A stretch of DNA of 25,449 nt from positions 1-25,449 of the forward strand of contig DATBMY010000130.1 in assembly GCA_036554605.1 (NCBI GenBank). Direction: 5' to 3'. Shown here piece by piece: positions 6,351 to 13,739 of the stretch. The notes beneath the pieces are model-generated. The model was not told the DNA's origin, searched no databases, and worked only from the letters and a program-made list of their open reading frames with translations. The translations under genes and the position numbers were made by a program. Numbering within the stretch: position 1 is the first letter of the stretch; every line of letters starts with the position of its first letter. This DNA is from DATBMY01 sp036554605 (GTDB taxonomy: Bacteria > Acidobacteriota > Blastocatellia > UBA7656).

Positions 6351-7715
6351 ATCCTGCGGCTGAACCGTCTCATTTGGATCGAGTAACCTTCTATAATTAT
6401 CCTGCATCTGCTGTGAGTTCTGCGGAAACAACACATCGCAGGCCCTTTTCAAAAACGAGTCGAGATTCATCTCTTCTTTTCGCAGATAATCTTTGTACCC
6501 TCTTTGCGGCTGCGGATTGAATACTCTCAATATATGCTGGATGTCTAGAAAAGGCGGATCACATTGTTTCTTCAGCGGTGGCGGGAAAATGTCCGCCGGG
6601 TACCTATCGGCGCCATTTAAGTCGAATCTATGAAGACGCTTCGCAAACAGCATATTAAAGATCGACATCCACCCTTCTTCATAATGATCCAACTCGCTGA
6701 GACTGGTAATTCCGATAGACTGCAAATGAGCGCGTGTAAAAGGTATGCCCAGGTCGTCGTAAGTCCCGTAAACCTGCGACGTGGCCTGGAATAGCTTTTC
6801 GGTGAGTCTGTTGCTGGCCCATTCAGCAAACGCCTCGTGGAACGCGACAAAGGTCTTTTCCTGCCTCCCGGTGTGAGTACTTCCGTGTACGGCCAGTTGC
6901 CAGGCGAGTCCCATTTCTCCCTTTGAATGCTGGTAAGCCCAGACGTGCATCAGTTCGTGCAAGATTGCATCAATGTCAAACTGGTCAACCTGGGTATTCT
7001 TGATGATGAATATGACTTTGTTGGCAGGGTCACAATAAGAGGATTCAACATAATCTTTTATTAGCTTATTGTTATGAGGGTACTTCAAAGCAATGGGCTT
7101 CCTGTCATCTCTGAATCCCGCCCCTGCCTCTTTAAGTAAGTCGATAGCTTCAGTATAAACAAACCAGGTTATCGCATGTTTAACGGCCACATCATTGGCA
7201 AGGAAAATACTGAAGGAGTTTAGATCGAAAACAATATCCCCGAGGTCTACTGTGCCCGCGCTATGCGGCGAGGCGCTGTTTTTATCTTCTTGCAAAACCA
7301 GAATCCACTTAACGTCAAATGCGAGGCGTGAGGTCTGCTCTAAGATTTGCTCTGATACGTCTTCAACAATATCGCCTCCAGGAACCAGGCTTGTAAGTTT
7401 CTCCAGGAGATAATTCATCAGGCCGTCGTTCTCCGGATAAATCTTCAGTTTGTCATTCTTGAACATGACCTCTACCATGAACAGCCGCTGGTCGCGATCT
7501 TTTTCATTAGTTATAGAGAAGCTTCCGTAAATATCAGCCTTTGTCGCACCCCAGGAATTCCAGGGGCTCCAGACGCCGAGAACCTTCTGACGCGCGGAAA
7601 CTCTCACTTGAACGAGAGGCAAGTTTACGACATCTCCGTGAGCGGTCGAGTCAGATATGATGCTCTGCCCGTGTCTTAGCCTGATCCTACCCTTTACAGT
7701 CCACGTCGTCCTCAT
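6336..7715 (-). CDS. Orphan predicted zinc metallopeptidase (HELMH) with N-terminal transthyretin-like beta domain, 459 aa
   Basis: I do not recognise a named family. Residues 1-90 look like a transthyretin/carboxypeptidase-regulatory type beta-sandwich (GRIRLRHGQ, LPLVQVRVSA, DIYGSFSITNE, FMVEVMF). The middle is mixed alpha/beta. Around residues 252-256 is HELMH within AILHELMHVWAYQHS, a classical HExxH zinc site, followed about 40 residues later by HEAFAEWAS, which could supply the third ligand as in gluzincins. The C-terminal 130 residues are helical and Asn/Gln-rich. There is no signal peptide or membrane segment, so it is either cytoplasmic or released another way. GAGG 9 nt before ATG supports the start. 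The gene is clearly AT-richer than all neighbours and uses TTA/AAT-type codons, consistent with horizontal acquisition. It stands alone with no operon partner. Confidence 0.75.
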   Translation of the reverse strand: MRTTWTVKGRIRLRHGQSIISDSTAHGDVVNLPLVQVRVSARQKVLGVWSPWNSWGATKADIYGSFSITNEKDRDQRLFMVEVMFKNDKLKIYPENDGLMNYLLEKLTSLVPGGDIVEDVSEQILEQTSRLAFDVKWILVLQEDKNSASPHSAGTVDLGDIVFDLNSFSIFLANDVAVKHAITWFVYTEAIDLLKEAGAGFRDDRKPIALKYPHNNKLIKDYVESSYCDPANKVIFIIKNTQVDQFDIDAILHELMHVWAYQHSKGEMGLAWQLAVHGSTHTGRQEKTFVAFHEAFAEWASNRLTEKLFQATSQVYGTYDDLGIPFTRAHLQSIGITSLSELDHYEEGWMSIFNMLFAKRLHRFDLNGADRYPADIFPPPLKKQCDPPFLDIQHILRVFNPQPQRGYKDYLRKEEMNLDSFLKRACDVLFPQNSQQMQDNYRRLLDPNETVQPQDLFCI

Positions 7716-8005
7716 CTTTTTCTACCTCATATTCCTATCGTTGTCGCCATAGTTACAGGCGTTTCGGGGCGTTGCGAGAAGTGAAGATTACCATAAAACC
7801 GCATCAGGTATATAACAAAAGCTACATAAAATAACCTGTCCGAGAATGCGATCAAGCCTTTGCCAGTCGTGGTCTCGAGCATCCTGTAAGGCAGAATCTC
7901 TGTTCAAAAGGGGCCACGTTGTCAGCTATCTTGCTTCGCCATTGGCGAGCAGCATGTGCTAGCATAAGGCTGCTTCGCTTCACATCTCTCAACGCAGGTG
8001 AGGCA

Positions 8006-8260
8006 ATGTCAAAGCCTACTGCCCACGAAATCACTCGACTGCTCCGGGCCTGGAGCGAAGGGGACCAATCGGCGCTTGAAGAACTCGCCCCAGTTGTTGA
8101 CGCGCAATTGCGCCGCCTCGCCAGAGGATACATGCGCGGCGAGCGCGCCGGGCACGTGCTGCAATCGACGGAGGTCTTGAAGGTATGTTCCAGGACCGTA
8201 AAGCGCGAGTGGAATCTCGCGCGGGCCTGGCTGTATCGGGAACTTAGCGATGAAACCTGA
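8006..8260 (+). pseudogene. ECF sigma factor with large in-frame internal deletion (84 aa left)
   Basis: The first 55 residues (MSKPTAHEITRLLRAWSEGD ... HVLQST) match the N-terminus of the sigma factors at 1998 and 13740. The frame then jumps directly into the last recognition helix of region 4 (EVLKVCSRTVKREWNLARAWL). Both intact paralogues have 190 aa, so about 106 codons covering regions 2.3-2.4 and most of region 4 are gone without frameshift. Promoter recognition should be lost. The start is supported by AGGTGAGG just before ATG 8006. The reading frame still overlaps the kinase start by 11 nt, so translation of this stub may persist to couple kinase expression, or it may act as a mini-protein. 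Otherwise it is a relic. Confidence 0.85.
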
Positions 8261-11108
8261 GCGGTGGAAAAAGATCGAAGAGGTCTATTATAGGGCGAAG
8301 CAGGGCAACCCAGTCGCCCGTAAAGAATTCCTGGATGAAGCCTGCGCAGGCGACCAGCAGCTGCGCCGCGAGGTCGAATCGCTGCTGAGGGCCAACGACG
8401 AGGCGGACACTTTTCTCGACACGCCCACTATGAATCTTGCGGCACAGATTATGGCCGATGAGCAACCGCTTCCCCTGGTGGGCAAGCGCATAGGCCGCTA
8501 CGAGATTGTTGCTCTTGTCGGCGCAGGCGGAATGGGCGAGGTGTATCGCGCGAAAGACGTTCGCTTGAATCGCGAGGTCGCCATCAAAGTTCTGCCGTCG
8601 CATCTGTCCCGAAACAAAGAAGCGCTGGCCCGTTTCGAGCGCGAGGCCAGAGCCGTAGCCGCGCTGTCGCATCCAAACATTCTGGCCTTGTATGATTTTG
8701 CGAGCGATCAGGGTGTCTGCTATGCGGTGACGGAGCTGTTAGAAGGAGAGACGCTTCGCAGACGTCTCTCACGACCGGCCTTACGGTGGCGCAGGGCGGC
8801 AGAGATAGCCGCGGCGGTCGCCGATGGCCTCTCGGCAGCGCATGCGAAAGGCATAATCCATCGGGACCTCAAGCCGGAGAACATTTTTCTGGTCAGCGAT
8901 GGCCGGGTAAAGATCCTGGACTTCGGGCTGGCACGGTTTGCAGCCACAGGTTCGTCACCTCATGACGGCTCGGCGACCGGCTTCAATCTGACAGAGCCGG
9001 GGATAGTGGTGGGCACTGTCGGGTATATGTCTCCCGAGCAAGTGCGGGGTGAGAAGGCAGGCGCGCCGAGCGACATCTTCTCGCTCGGCTCTGTGCTTTA
9101 TGAAATGCTGGCCGGCAAGTCTCCTTTTGCGAGCGAGACATATGCCGAAACGATGGCGGCGACTTTGCGCGACGAACCGCCGCGTCTGGCCGGCGCAGGC
9201 AGGGATGTGCCCGCGGAATTGGAGATGATCGTCGCGCACTGTTTAGAGAAGAGGGCGCAAGAGCGATTTCATTCGGCGCGCGACTTGAGCTTTGCTCTAA
9301 ATGCGCTGGGGAGTGGCTCTAAAGCCTCTCTCCCTTTAGCGCGACCGAAGCCCCGCGGTCGTCCGGAAGTGTGGCGGTCGATCATGATCTTGCTGGCGAT
9401 TGCGGCCCTCTTCCCGCTCATACTCTATTTCCGCCCCGCGCAGGAAGAGAGAAGCTCGATCAGCTTCGATGTCTCGCTGCCGGGAGCATGGATCGCGACG
9501 GAGCTGGGGAATCGGTTTCTGGCCGTTTCGCCTGACGGGCAGCAACTGGCTTTCGTGGTGGAGTCCGAAGGACAAAGGATGCTCTGGGTGCGTCCGCGCG
9601 ATTCTGTGCAGAGCGCGCCGATGGCCGGGACCGAGGGAGCGACCTCTCCTTTCTGGTCGTCCGACAGCCGATGGATAGGTTTTTTCGCGGGGGGCAAGCT
9701 CCAAAAGATCAATGCTTCGGGCGGCCCCCCGCAAACCTTGTGTGAAGTCTCTATCGGAACGGCGACCGGCACGTGGAATGGCGAGGGAACAATCCTGTTC
9801 GCGGGTGAGGGTGGGGGCAGTGAAGGCATTTACCGGGTTTCTGACGGGGGAGGTGAGCCGGTGGCGGTGATCAGGCCCGACCCGTCCCGCAATCAGCTTT
9901 TTCTCTTCTGGCCCAAATTCCTCCCCGACGGACGCCACTTTCTTTATCTCGCCTCAAACGAGAAGCGCAAAGGCGAGATTGTCTTTATAGGTTCGCTAGA
10001 TATCGGCGAGGTTCGACCTTTAATCGAAATCAGCTCGCTCGTAGAGTACGCGCCGCCTGGTTTCTTACTCTACGTGCGCGAAGGCGCGTTGCTGGCGCAT
10101 CCGTTTGATGCCGCAATGCTCAAGTTCACTGGAGAGCCGGCACAAATTGCCGAACAGGTTCAGTACTTCAACCCGACAGGTCATGCCGATTTTTCCGCGT
10201 CGCAAAGCCTGATCGCCTATCGAGCCGGTAAGATAGCCTCGCAGCTCAAATGGTTCGACCGCAATGGCCGTGAGTTGGGAGAAGTGGGGACGGCCGGTCA
10301 ATATGAGGAACCGCGCCTTTCACCGGATGAGAGAAAAGTCGCGGTAGGTCTGGTCGACCCTAAGACAGGAACGCTTGATATATGGATCCTCGATTTGACT
10401 CGCGACCTCTCAACACGAATCACCGCCGCCAGGCCGAGTACGGCTTATGGGCCGGTCTGGTCAGCCGATGGGAGCACCCTCGCTTTTGTCACGGATCCCG
10501 ACGGGCCACCACATCTTTACAAAAAAATGGCGACCGGCGCGGGCGACCTGGAGATGCTGCTCCCACCTGGTGAGGTCCAGTACGCGGACGACTGGTCTGC
10601 GGATGGTCGATACATTGCTTACGCGGAGCTTGGGCCAGGGACAAGAATGGATCTGTGGATTATGCCGCTATTCGGAGATCGCAAGCCCTTTCCGTTTGTC
10701 AACACACCGTTTAATGAGAAAGAGGCCAGGTTCTCTCCCGATGGCCGCCGGGTCGCGTATGTTTCTGACGAGTCCGGCAATAACGAGGTGTATGTACAGT
10801 CTCTTCAGAGTCGCCACGAGAAATGGCGAATCTCTACAACTGGCGGGTCACAGCCCGTCTGGCGGCGTGATGGAAAAGAGCTTTTTTACCTGGCCGCCGA
10901 CAACAAAATCATGGCTGTGGCGGTAAAGGTAGGAAGGACCTTCGAAGCGGGCGTGCCTGTGTCACTCTTCAGGATCGACCCGGCTACCGAACATGCTTAT
11001 GATGTCACGTCTGATGGACAACGGTTTCTGGTTAACACTAGCCTGATGAGAAAAGAGACACTACCGATTACTGTCGTGATTAACTGGTCTGCGGACTTGA
11101 AGCGTTAA
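8250..11108 (+). CDS. Membrane Ser/Thr protein kinase with C-terminal TolB-like beta-propeller (952 aa)
   Basis: Domains in order: the N-terminal helical region shared with neighbouring kinases (about 1-70, KPERWKKIEEVYYRAK); a kinase domain about 82-352 with GAGGMGEV (91-98), Lys113, HRD 204-206 with KPEN, DFG 224-226 and SPE 261-263; a basic linker; one transmembrane helix (about 376-393); then about 550 residues of PD40/WD40-like TolB propeller. The propeller repeats carry FLAVSPDGQQLAFV, ARFSPDGRRVAYVSD and similar motifs. All catalytic residues are present, so activity is expected. The propeller would lie outside the membrane and could bind a ligand, peptide or cell-wall component. The start overlaps the gutted sigma gene by 11 nt, so its usual partner sigma is defective. 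The gene itself is intact to the TAA at 11106-11108. Confidence 0.93.
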   Translation: MKPERWKKIEEVYYRAKQGNPVARKEFLDEACAGDQQLRREVESLLRANDEADTFLDTPTMNLAAQIMADEQPLPLVGKRIGRYEIVALVGAGGMGEVYRAKDVRLNREVAIKVLPSHLSRNKEALARFEREARAVAALSHPNILALYDFASDQGVCYAVTELLEGETLRRRLSRPALRWRRAAEIAAAVADGLSAAHAKGIIHRDLKPENIFLVSDGRVKILDFGLARFAATGSSPHDGSATGFNLTEPGIVVGTVGYMSPEQVRGEKAGAPSDIFSLGSVLYEMLAGKSPFASETYAETMAATLRDEPPRLAGAGRDVPAELEMIVAHCLEKRAQERFHSARDLSFALNALGSGSKASLPLARPKPRGRPEVWRSIMILLAIAALFPLILYFRPAQEERSSISFDVSLPGAWIATELGNRFLAVSPDGQQLAFVVESEGQRMLWVRPRDSVQSAPMAGTEGATSPFWSSDSRWIGFFAGGKLQKINASGGPPQTLCEVSIGTATGTWNGEGTILFAGEGGGSEGIYRVSDGGGEPVAVIRPDPSRNQLFLFWPKFLPDGRHFLYLASNEKRKGEIVFIGSLDIGEVRPLIEISSLVEYAPPGFLLYVREGALLAHPFDAAMLKFTGEPAQIAEQVQYFNPTGHADFSASQSLIAYRAGKIASQLKWFDRNGRELGEVGTAGQYEEPRLSPDERKVAVGLVDPKTGTLDIWILDLTRDLSTRITAARPSTAYGPVWSADGSTLAFVTDPDGPPHLYKKMATGAGDLEMLLPPGEVQYADDWSADGRYIAYAELGPGTRMDLWIMPLFGDRKPFPFVNTPFNEKEARFSPDGRRVAYVSDESGNNEVYVQSLQSRHEKWRISTTGGSQPVWRRDGKELFYLAADNKIMAVAVKVGRTFEAGVPVSLFRIDPATEHAYDVTSDGQRFLVNTSLMRKETLPITVVINWSADLKR

Positions 11109-11186
11109 CGAAGGAAGTAAGGCAGCAAATCCTTAATTGGATCCGCATTGTCGGATGCGGGCAATAAGTTCATGCTCGCGGGAAGA

Positions 11187-11234
11187 TGGTACTGGGAGGC
11201 AGGTAGGCGAACCCCGAGTGAGCAGATCCAGAGT
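11187..11234 (-). pseudogene. Degenerate 3' half of tRNA-Gln (att-like direct repeat, copy C)
   Basis: The plus strand reads TGGTACTGGGAGGCAGG, then TAGGCGAACCCCGAG and GAGCAGATCCAGAGT, matching the 3' half of the tRNA-Gln at 14881-14927 in the same orientation. It shares with copy B (6026-6073) the derived changes TAGGCGAACCCCGAG and an extra base before GAGCAGATC. B and C therefore share a more recent ancestor with each other than with the intact gene. The flanking terminator is not conserved here. On the minus strand it lies inside a spurious frame that also covers the beta-helix fragment. Confidence 0.65.
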
Positions 11235-11280
11235 TCGCACCCGCCCTGTTGCTTCCTGTTTCATTGAGTTCGATACGGCT

Positions 11281-11510
11281 CCTTCTCCCTCGAATTGAGG
11301 TCCGCCGCCGTTCGCAATAGCCAGGCCGGAAATATTAAGTTGAGCTGCGACGCAGGTGAAAATGCCGTAGTCACCGCCCGTGTCTCTGCGCACCGTCAAG
11401 AGATTCGCGCCCGGGCCGGTGATCCATAGGAAATCGGTTATCACCGGCAGCTCGCTCGCCAAATTTATCGTACCGCTCACGCTAAAATTGATATTGTCTA
11501 CCTCTGTAAC
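11281..11510 (-). pseudogene. Fragment of a secreted beta-helix repeat protein
   Basis: The minus strand reads VTEVDNINFSVSGTINLASE, then LPVITDFLWITGPGANLLTV, and later QLNISGLAIANGGG. The pattern (I-x-F ... G-T-I-x-L ... L-x-I-x-GPGA-x-LLTV ... ISGLxIxNG) is the typical first turns of right-handed parallel beta-helix or choice-of-anchor surface proteins of acidobacteria and relatives, which are normally many hundreds of residues long. Here only about 75 residues remain. The frame then runs into tRNA-like copy C and stops. No signal peptide or ribosome site is attached, so it is a truncated remnant. Confidence 0.65.
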
Positions 11511-11639
11511 GATTGTCGGCCACGCATACTTTTTACATCAGTCACACCTTTTACGAAAGATGTGTAGCAACTGAAAGTCTTGCGCTGAAAGCGCATAGCT
11601 TTTACTAGCGTATCGGAACAGTAAAAGGGCTGCCTCCTT

Positions 11640-11912
11640 TCAGTTCAGACTTCTTACTCGGAAGCCAATCGAGACAGCCGAGCCCCCGTTCGCGGTCCCG
11701 ACGAAGTGGGCGTCGCCGTCGGCACACGGATTCGTCAACACTTGAAATTCTGCTCGAACGCCCAAAGGCAGTCGGCTCGCGTCGGCTGACTCGCGCGCTC
11801 AGTCGGCCCGGTTGAGCAGGTCAAGCGCGCGAGTCAAAGAGGTGAACGCTGGCGCATCCCACTTAGCGGAGCCCCACCCCTTGCGGATTGCCGCCGACCG
11901 CGCCCAGAGGTT
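11640..11912 (-). pseudogene. Broken coding remnant of unknown family with one internal stop
   Basis: One minus-strand frame reads convincingly protein-like on both sides of a TGA at about 11803-11805. Before it comes GWGSAKWDAPAFTSLTRALD followed by LLNRAD; after it comes SRLPLGVRAEFQVLTNPCAD followed by GDAHFVGTANGGSAVSIGF and a stop at 11640-11642. There is no start codon with a ribosome site. I do not recognise the family; the Gly/Ala/Val-rich end could be an exported beta-strand protein. The internal stop coincides with the large inverted repeat at 11787-11836. Confidence 0.35.
11787..11836. repeat. Inverted repeat with perfect 13-bp arms
   Basis: TGACTCGCGCGCT (11787-11799) is repeated in inverted form at 11824-11836, separated by 24 nt that contain a smaller dyad (TTGA...TCAA). 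No T-run follows on either strand, so it is not an obvious terminator. It could be a recombination or transposon-end relic within the debris zone. Confidence 0.55.
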
Positions 11913-12077
11913 TTAGAGGATAGACACATCGCTGGCGAGCAGCCCTTTCACATTAGTGGTGCTGTCAGCCTTTGCCACACATCGCCTCTCGCGCTACTCG
12001 GCGATGAACCACACTGGGCTGATTGGTGCGACTCACCGCCTGCTCAAACGTCTAGGCATCCGCCGCGAGCACGGCCC

Positions 12078-13337
12078 CTACCAGACGATCAAGACGTAGC
12101 CTGGCGCGCCGGGGGCGCCTGGAGCGCCGGGGCAGCCGTTGCAAGCTGCACCGCCGTCACCACCCTTACCGCCTGCACCCGTGTCGACAGCCAGGGGTGT
12201 GGGTGCTACCGCGCTGCCGCCCGCGCCGCCGGGCTGACCAAACTGATTTAGTGGCCATCCCGCTTTACCGGCCCGGAAAATCATCGCGAGAGTGTTGGCA
12301 GAACCACCGGGCGCTCCGGACGGGTATATGTCTTGGTTCCCGCCCCTTGCCCCGTTAGCAGCTATTAGAAGCGTTCCGTCAGGTGCGAGGATTTCAGTGT
12401 CCCCTCCATCGGCTCCGGCGCTTCCTCCGGCGCCTCCGGTGCCGCCGCTACCGACGATGATGTTGTATGTCATACCGGGAGTGACAGGGATGACGCTTCG
12501 GGCGTAAGCGCCGCTGCCTCCGCCTGGCCCGCCCCGCCCGGCAGAGCAGCCTATTCCGCAAGCTCCAAGCGTACCTCCCCCGCCGCCGCCGCCGCCGCCC
12601 CACATCTCAACGAATATGTGAGTCACGCTTGCCGGGACTGTAAATGTTCCCGAAGTGATGAACTCCTGTGTCCCTCGCAAACCACCGCCTCCACTGCCAG
12701 ACCCTGGAGGTCCCTGTGGTCCCTGAGGTCCTTGCGGCCCCTCCGGGCCTTGGAGGCCTGGTGCGCCGTGGCAGACGTAATGCACGCCCTGCGCGTCCGT
12801 GTACTTCAGGCCGCCGTACTGACAGTTACTGCCCGGAGGCTCAGGCACGCCAACCGGCGAGACACCGTTCGCGCCCGCCGGCCCCTGAACACCCTGCGGC
12901 CCCTGTGGCCCCGGAGGACCCGGCGGGCCGGGATCGCCCTTGTCACCTTTCGGCCCCTGCGTGCCCGCCCCGCCGATATTCACCGTCAGCACGCCGGACA
13001 GGCGGCTCTGAGCGTTCGTCACCGCCAGCAGGTGGTTGCCCGCCGCGGGCAGTGGCGCGGGCAGATTCGCCACGATTTTCGTATTGCTGAAGCCGTCGTT
13101 GACCGCGAGCGGCGTGCCGCCCATTGTGACGGTCGGGCGGTCCGAGCCGAAGCCCGTGCCGTCAATGGTGATCTGCCCCGCGCTCGGCAGGTTGAGCTGC
13201 GCGCTCGTAATGACGGGCTGGACCGGATTCGTCTGTGTCGTCGCCGCGGCTGGGACGATGCCCGCGGCGCACAGGGCGAACAAGAGCGTCAGGACGGTGA
13301 CAAAGCGTCGCCGGTTTTGAGTGTTGAATCGAAGCAT
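12078..13337 (-). CDS. Exported collagen-like, glycine-rich protein with IPT/TIG domain (419 aa)
   Basis: A signal peptide (about 1-34: RRRFVTVLTLLFALCAAGIV, AAAT) is followed by an IPT/TIG-like immunoglobulin fold (about 40-125, VITSAQLNLPSAGQITIDGT, GFGSDRPTVTMGGTPL). Next are two collagen-like Gly-X-Y stretches (GPKGDKGDPGPPGPPGPQGP and GPEGPQGPQGPQGPPG) separated by about 40 residues containing two Cys (NCQYGGLKYTD, VHYVCHG). The C-terminal 200 residues are a Gly-rich domain (GGGGGGGG, GGTGGAGGSAGADGG) ending GYVLIVW, as in phage-tail and surface glycine-rich domains. GGAAGGAGA about 6 nt before ATG 13337 fixes the start. It probably forms extracellular fibres or a surface coat. The repeats are coding, not a DNA repeat array. 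It is divergent from the sigma gene at 13740. Confidence 0.88.
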   Translation of the reverse strand: MLRFNTQNRRRFVTVLTLLFALCAAGIVPAAATTQTNPVQPVITSAQLNLPSAGQITIDGTGFGSDRPTVTMGGTPLAVNDGFSNTKIVANLPAPLPAAGNHLLAVTNAQSRLSGVLTVNIGGAGTQGPKGDKGDPGPPGPPGPQGPQGVQGPAGANGVSPVGVPEPPGSNCQYGGLKYTDAQGVHYVCHGAPGLQGPEGPQGPQGPQGPPGSGSGGGGLRGTQEFITSGTFTVPASVTHIFVEMWGGGGGGGGGTLGACGIGCSAGRGGPGGGSGAYARSVIPVTPGMTYNIIVGSGGTGGAGGSAGADGGDTEILAPDGTLLIAANGARGGNQDIYPSGAPGGSANTLAMIFRAGKAGWPLNQFGQPGGAGGSAVAPTPLAVDTGAGGKGGDGGAACNGCPGAPGAPGAPGYVLIVW

Positions 13338-13739
13338 AATGAATCTCCTTCCTTGATGAGTGGTGCAATCAATGTTCAGAGTCGTCGCCGAGGTCTGCCG
13401 CTGGCAGGGACGGTGTGTCCCTGTCGTCAGCGTTGAGCCTGCCGTCTCCTCTGGACGCCTTGTTCAGAGCAGGCTCGAACTCCAATTCATAGTTTTCCCC
13501 TTCTACGCTCCGGCTCTTGCGAACCGAAGCAAATAATAGAATTCACCTTTTGAGTCGTGGTGCGTTGAGCGCTGATTGCCGCTGCGCAACTGGCTCTCAT
13601 TCATTAATGCGGAAACCAGCTCGAAACTGGCTCACCATGCCGTCCAAAGGCGGATTTATTGGCCGTCGCTCATTGACTGAAACTCCCCGAATGCATAATC
13701 TTTCGACTGTCCTGGCCTCAGGACACGGAGGAGGCGGCT
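13338..13739. other. Divergent intergenic region with leader hairpin
   Basis: These 402 bp separate the collagen-like gene (leftward) from the sigma gene (rightward). A perfect 7-bp hairpin, CAGGGAC-GGTGT-GTCCCTG, lies at 13405-13423, about 70 nt upstream of the collagen-like start. The direct repeat AACTGGCTC occurs twice at about 13578 and 13625, upstream of the sigma gene. GGAGGAGG directly precedes the sigma ATG. I see no convincing coding frame or consensus housekeeping promoter. Confidence 0.45.

Larger units (their letters stand above)
11109..12077. other. About 1 kb of gene debris between kinase and collagen-like gene
   Basis: No intact gene fits here. The region holds a tRNA-Gln-like fragment (11187-11234), a beta-helix gene fragment on the minus strand (11281-11510), an AT-richer patch (11515-11640), a second broken minus-strand frame (11640-11912) and a 13-bp-arm inverted repeat (11787-11836). 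From about 11955 to 12098 a plus-strand frame also reads protein-like (HRLLKRLGIRREHGPY) but has no start context, overlaps the end of the collagen-like gene and cannot be assigned. Together this looks like a deletion and recombination junction. Confidence 0.6.

Noticed and set aside
11133..11480. 115-codon minus-strand frame as an intact gene
   Set aside because: Its first part is a beta-helix protein fragment and its end runs through a tRNA-Gln-like fragment, so the frame is a chimera of two remnants.
11955..12098. Possible transposase C-terminus on the plus strand (HRLLKRLGIRREHGPY)
   Set aside because: No start, no DDE or HTH motif and no terminal repeats can be seen, and its last codons overlap the collagen-like gene.
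12590..12990. Apparent short-tandem DNA repeats rich in CCTGxGG
   Set aside because: They encode in-frame Gly-X-Y collagen repeats and have no spacer structure; not a CRISPR or satellite array.
12618..13436. 272-codon plus-strand frame, Arg-rich
   Set aside because: It is antisense to the collagen-like gene; long open antisense frames are expected opposite Gly/Pro-rich coding sequence.
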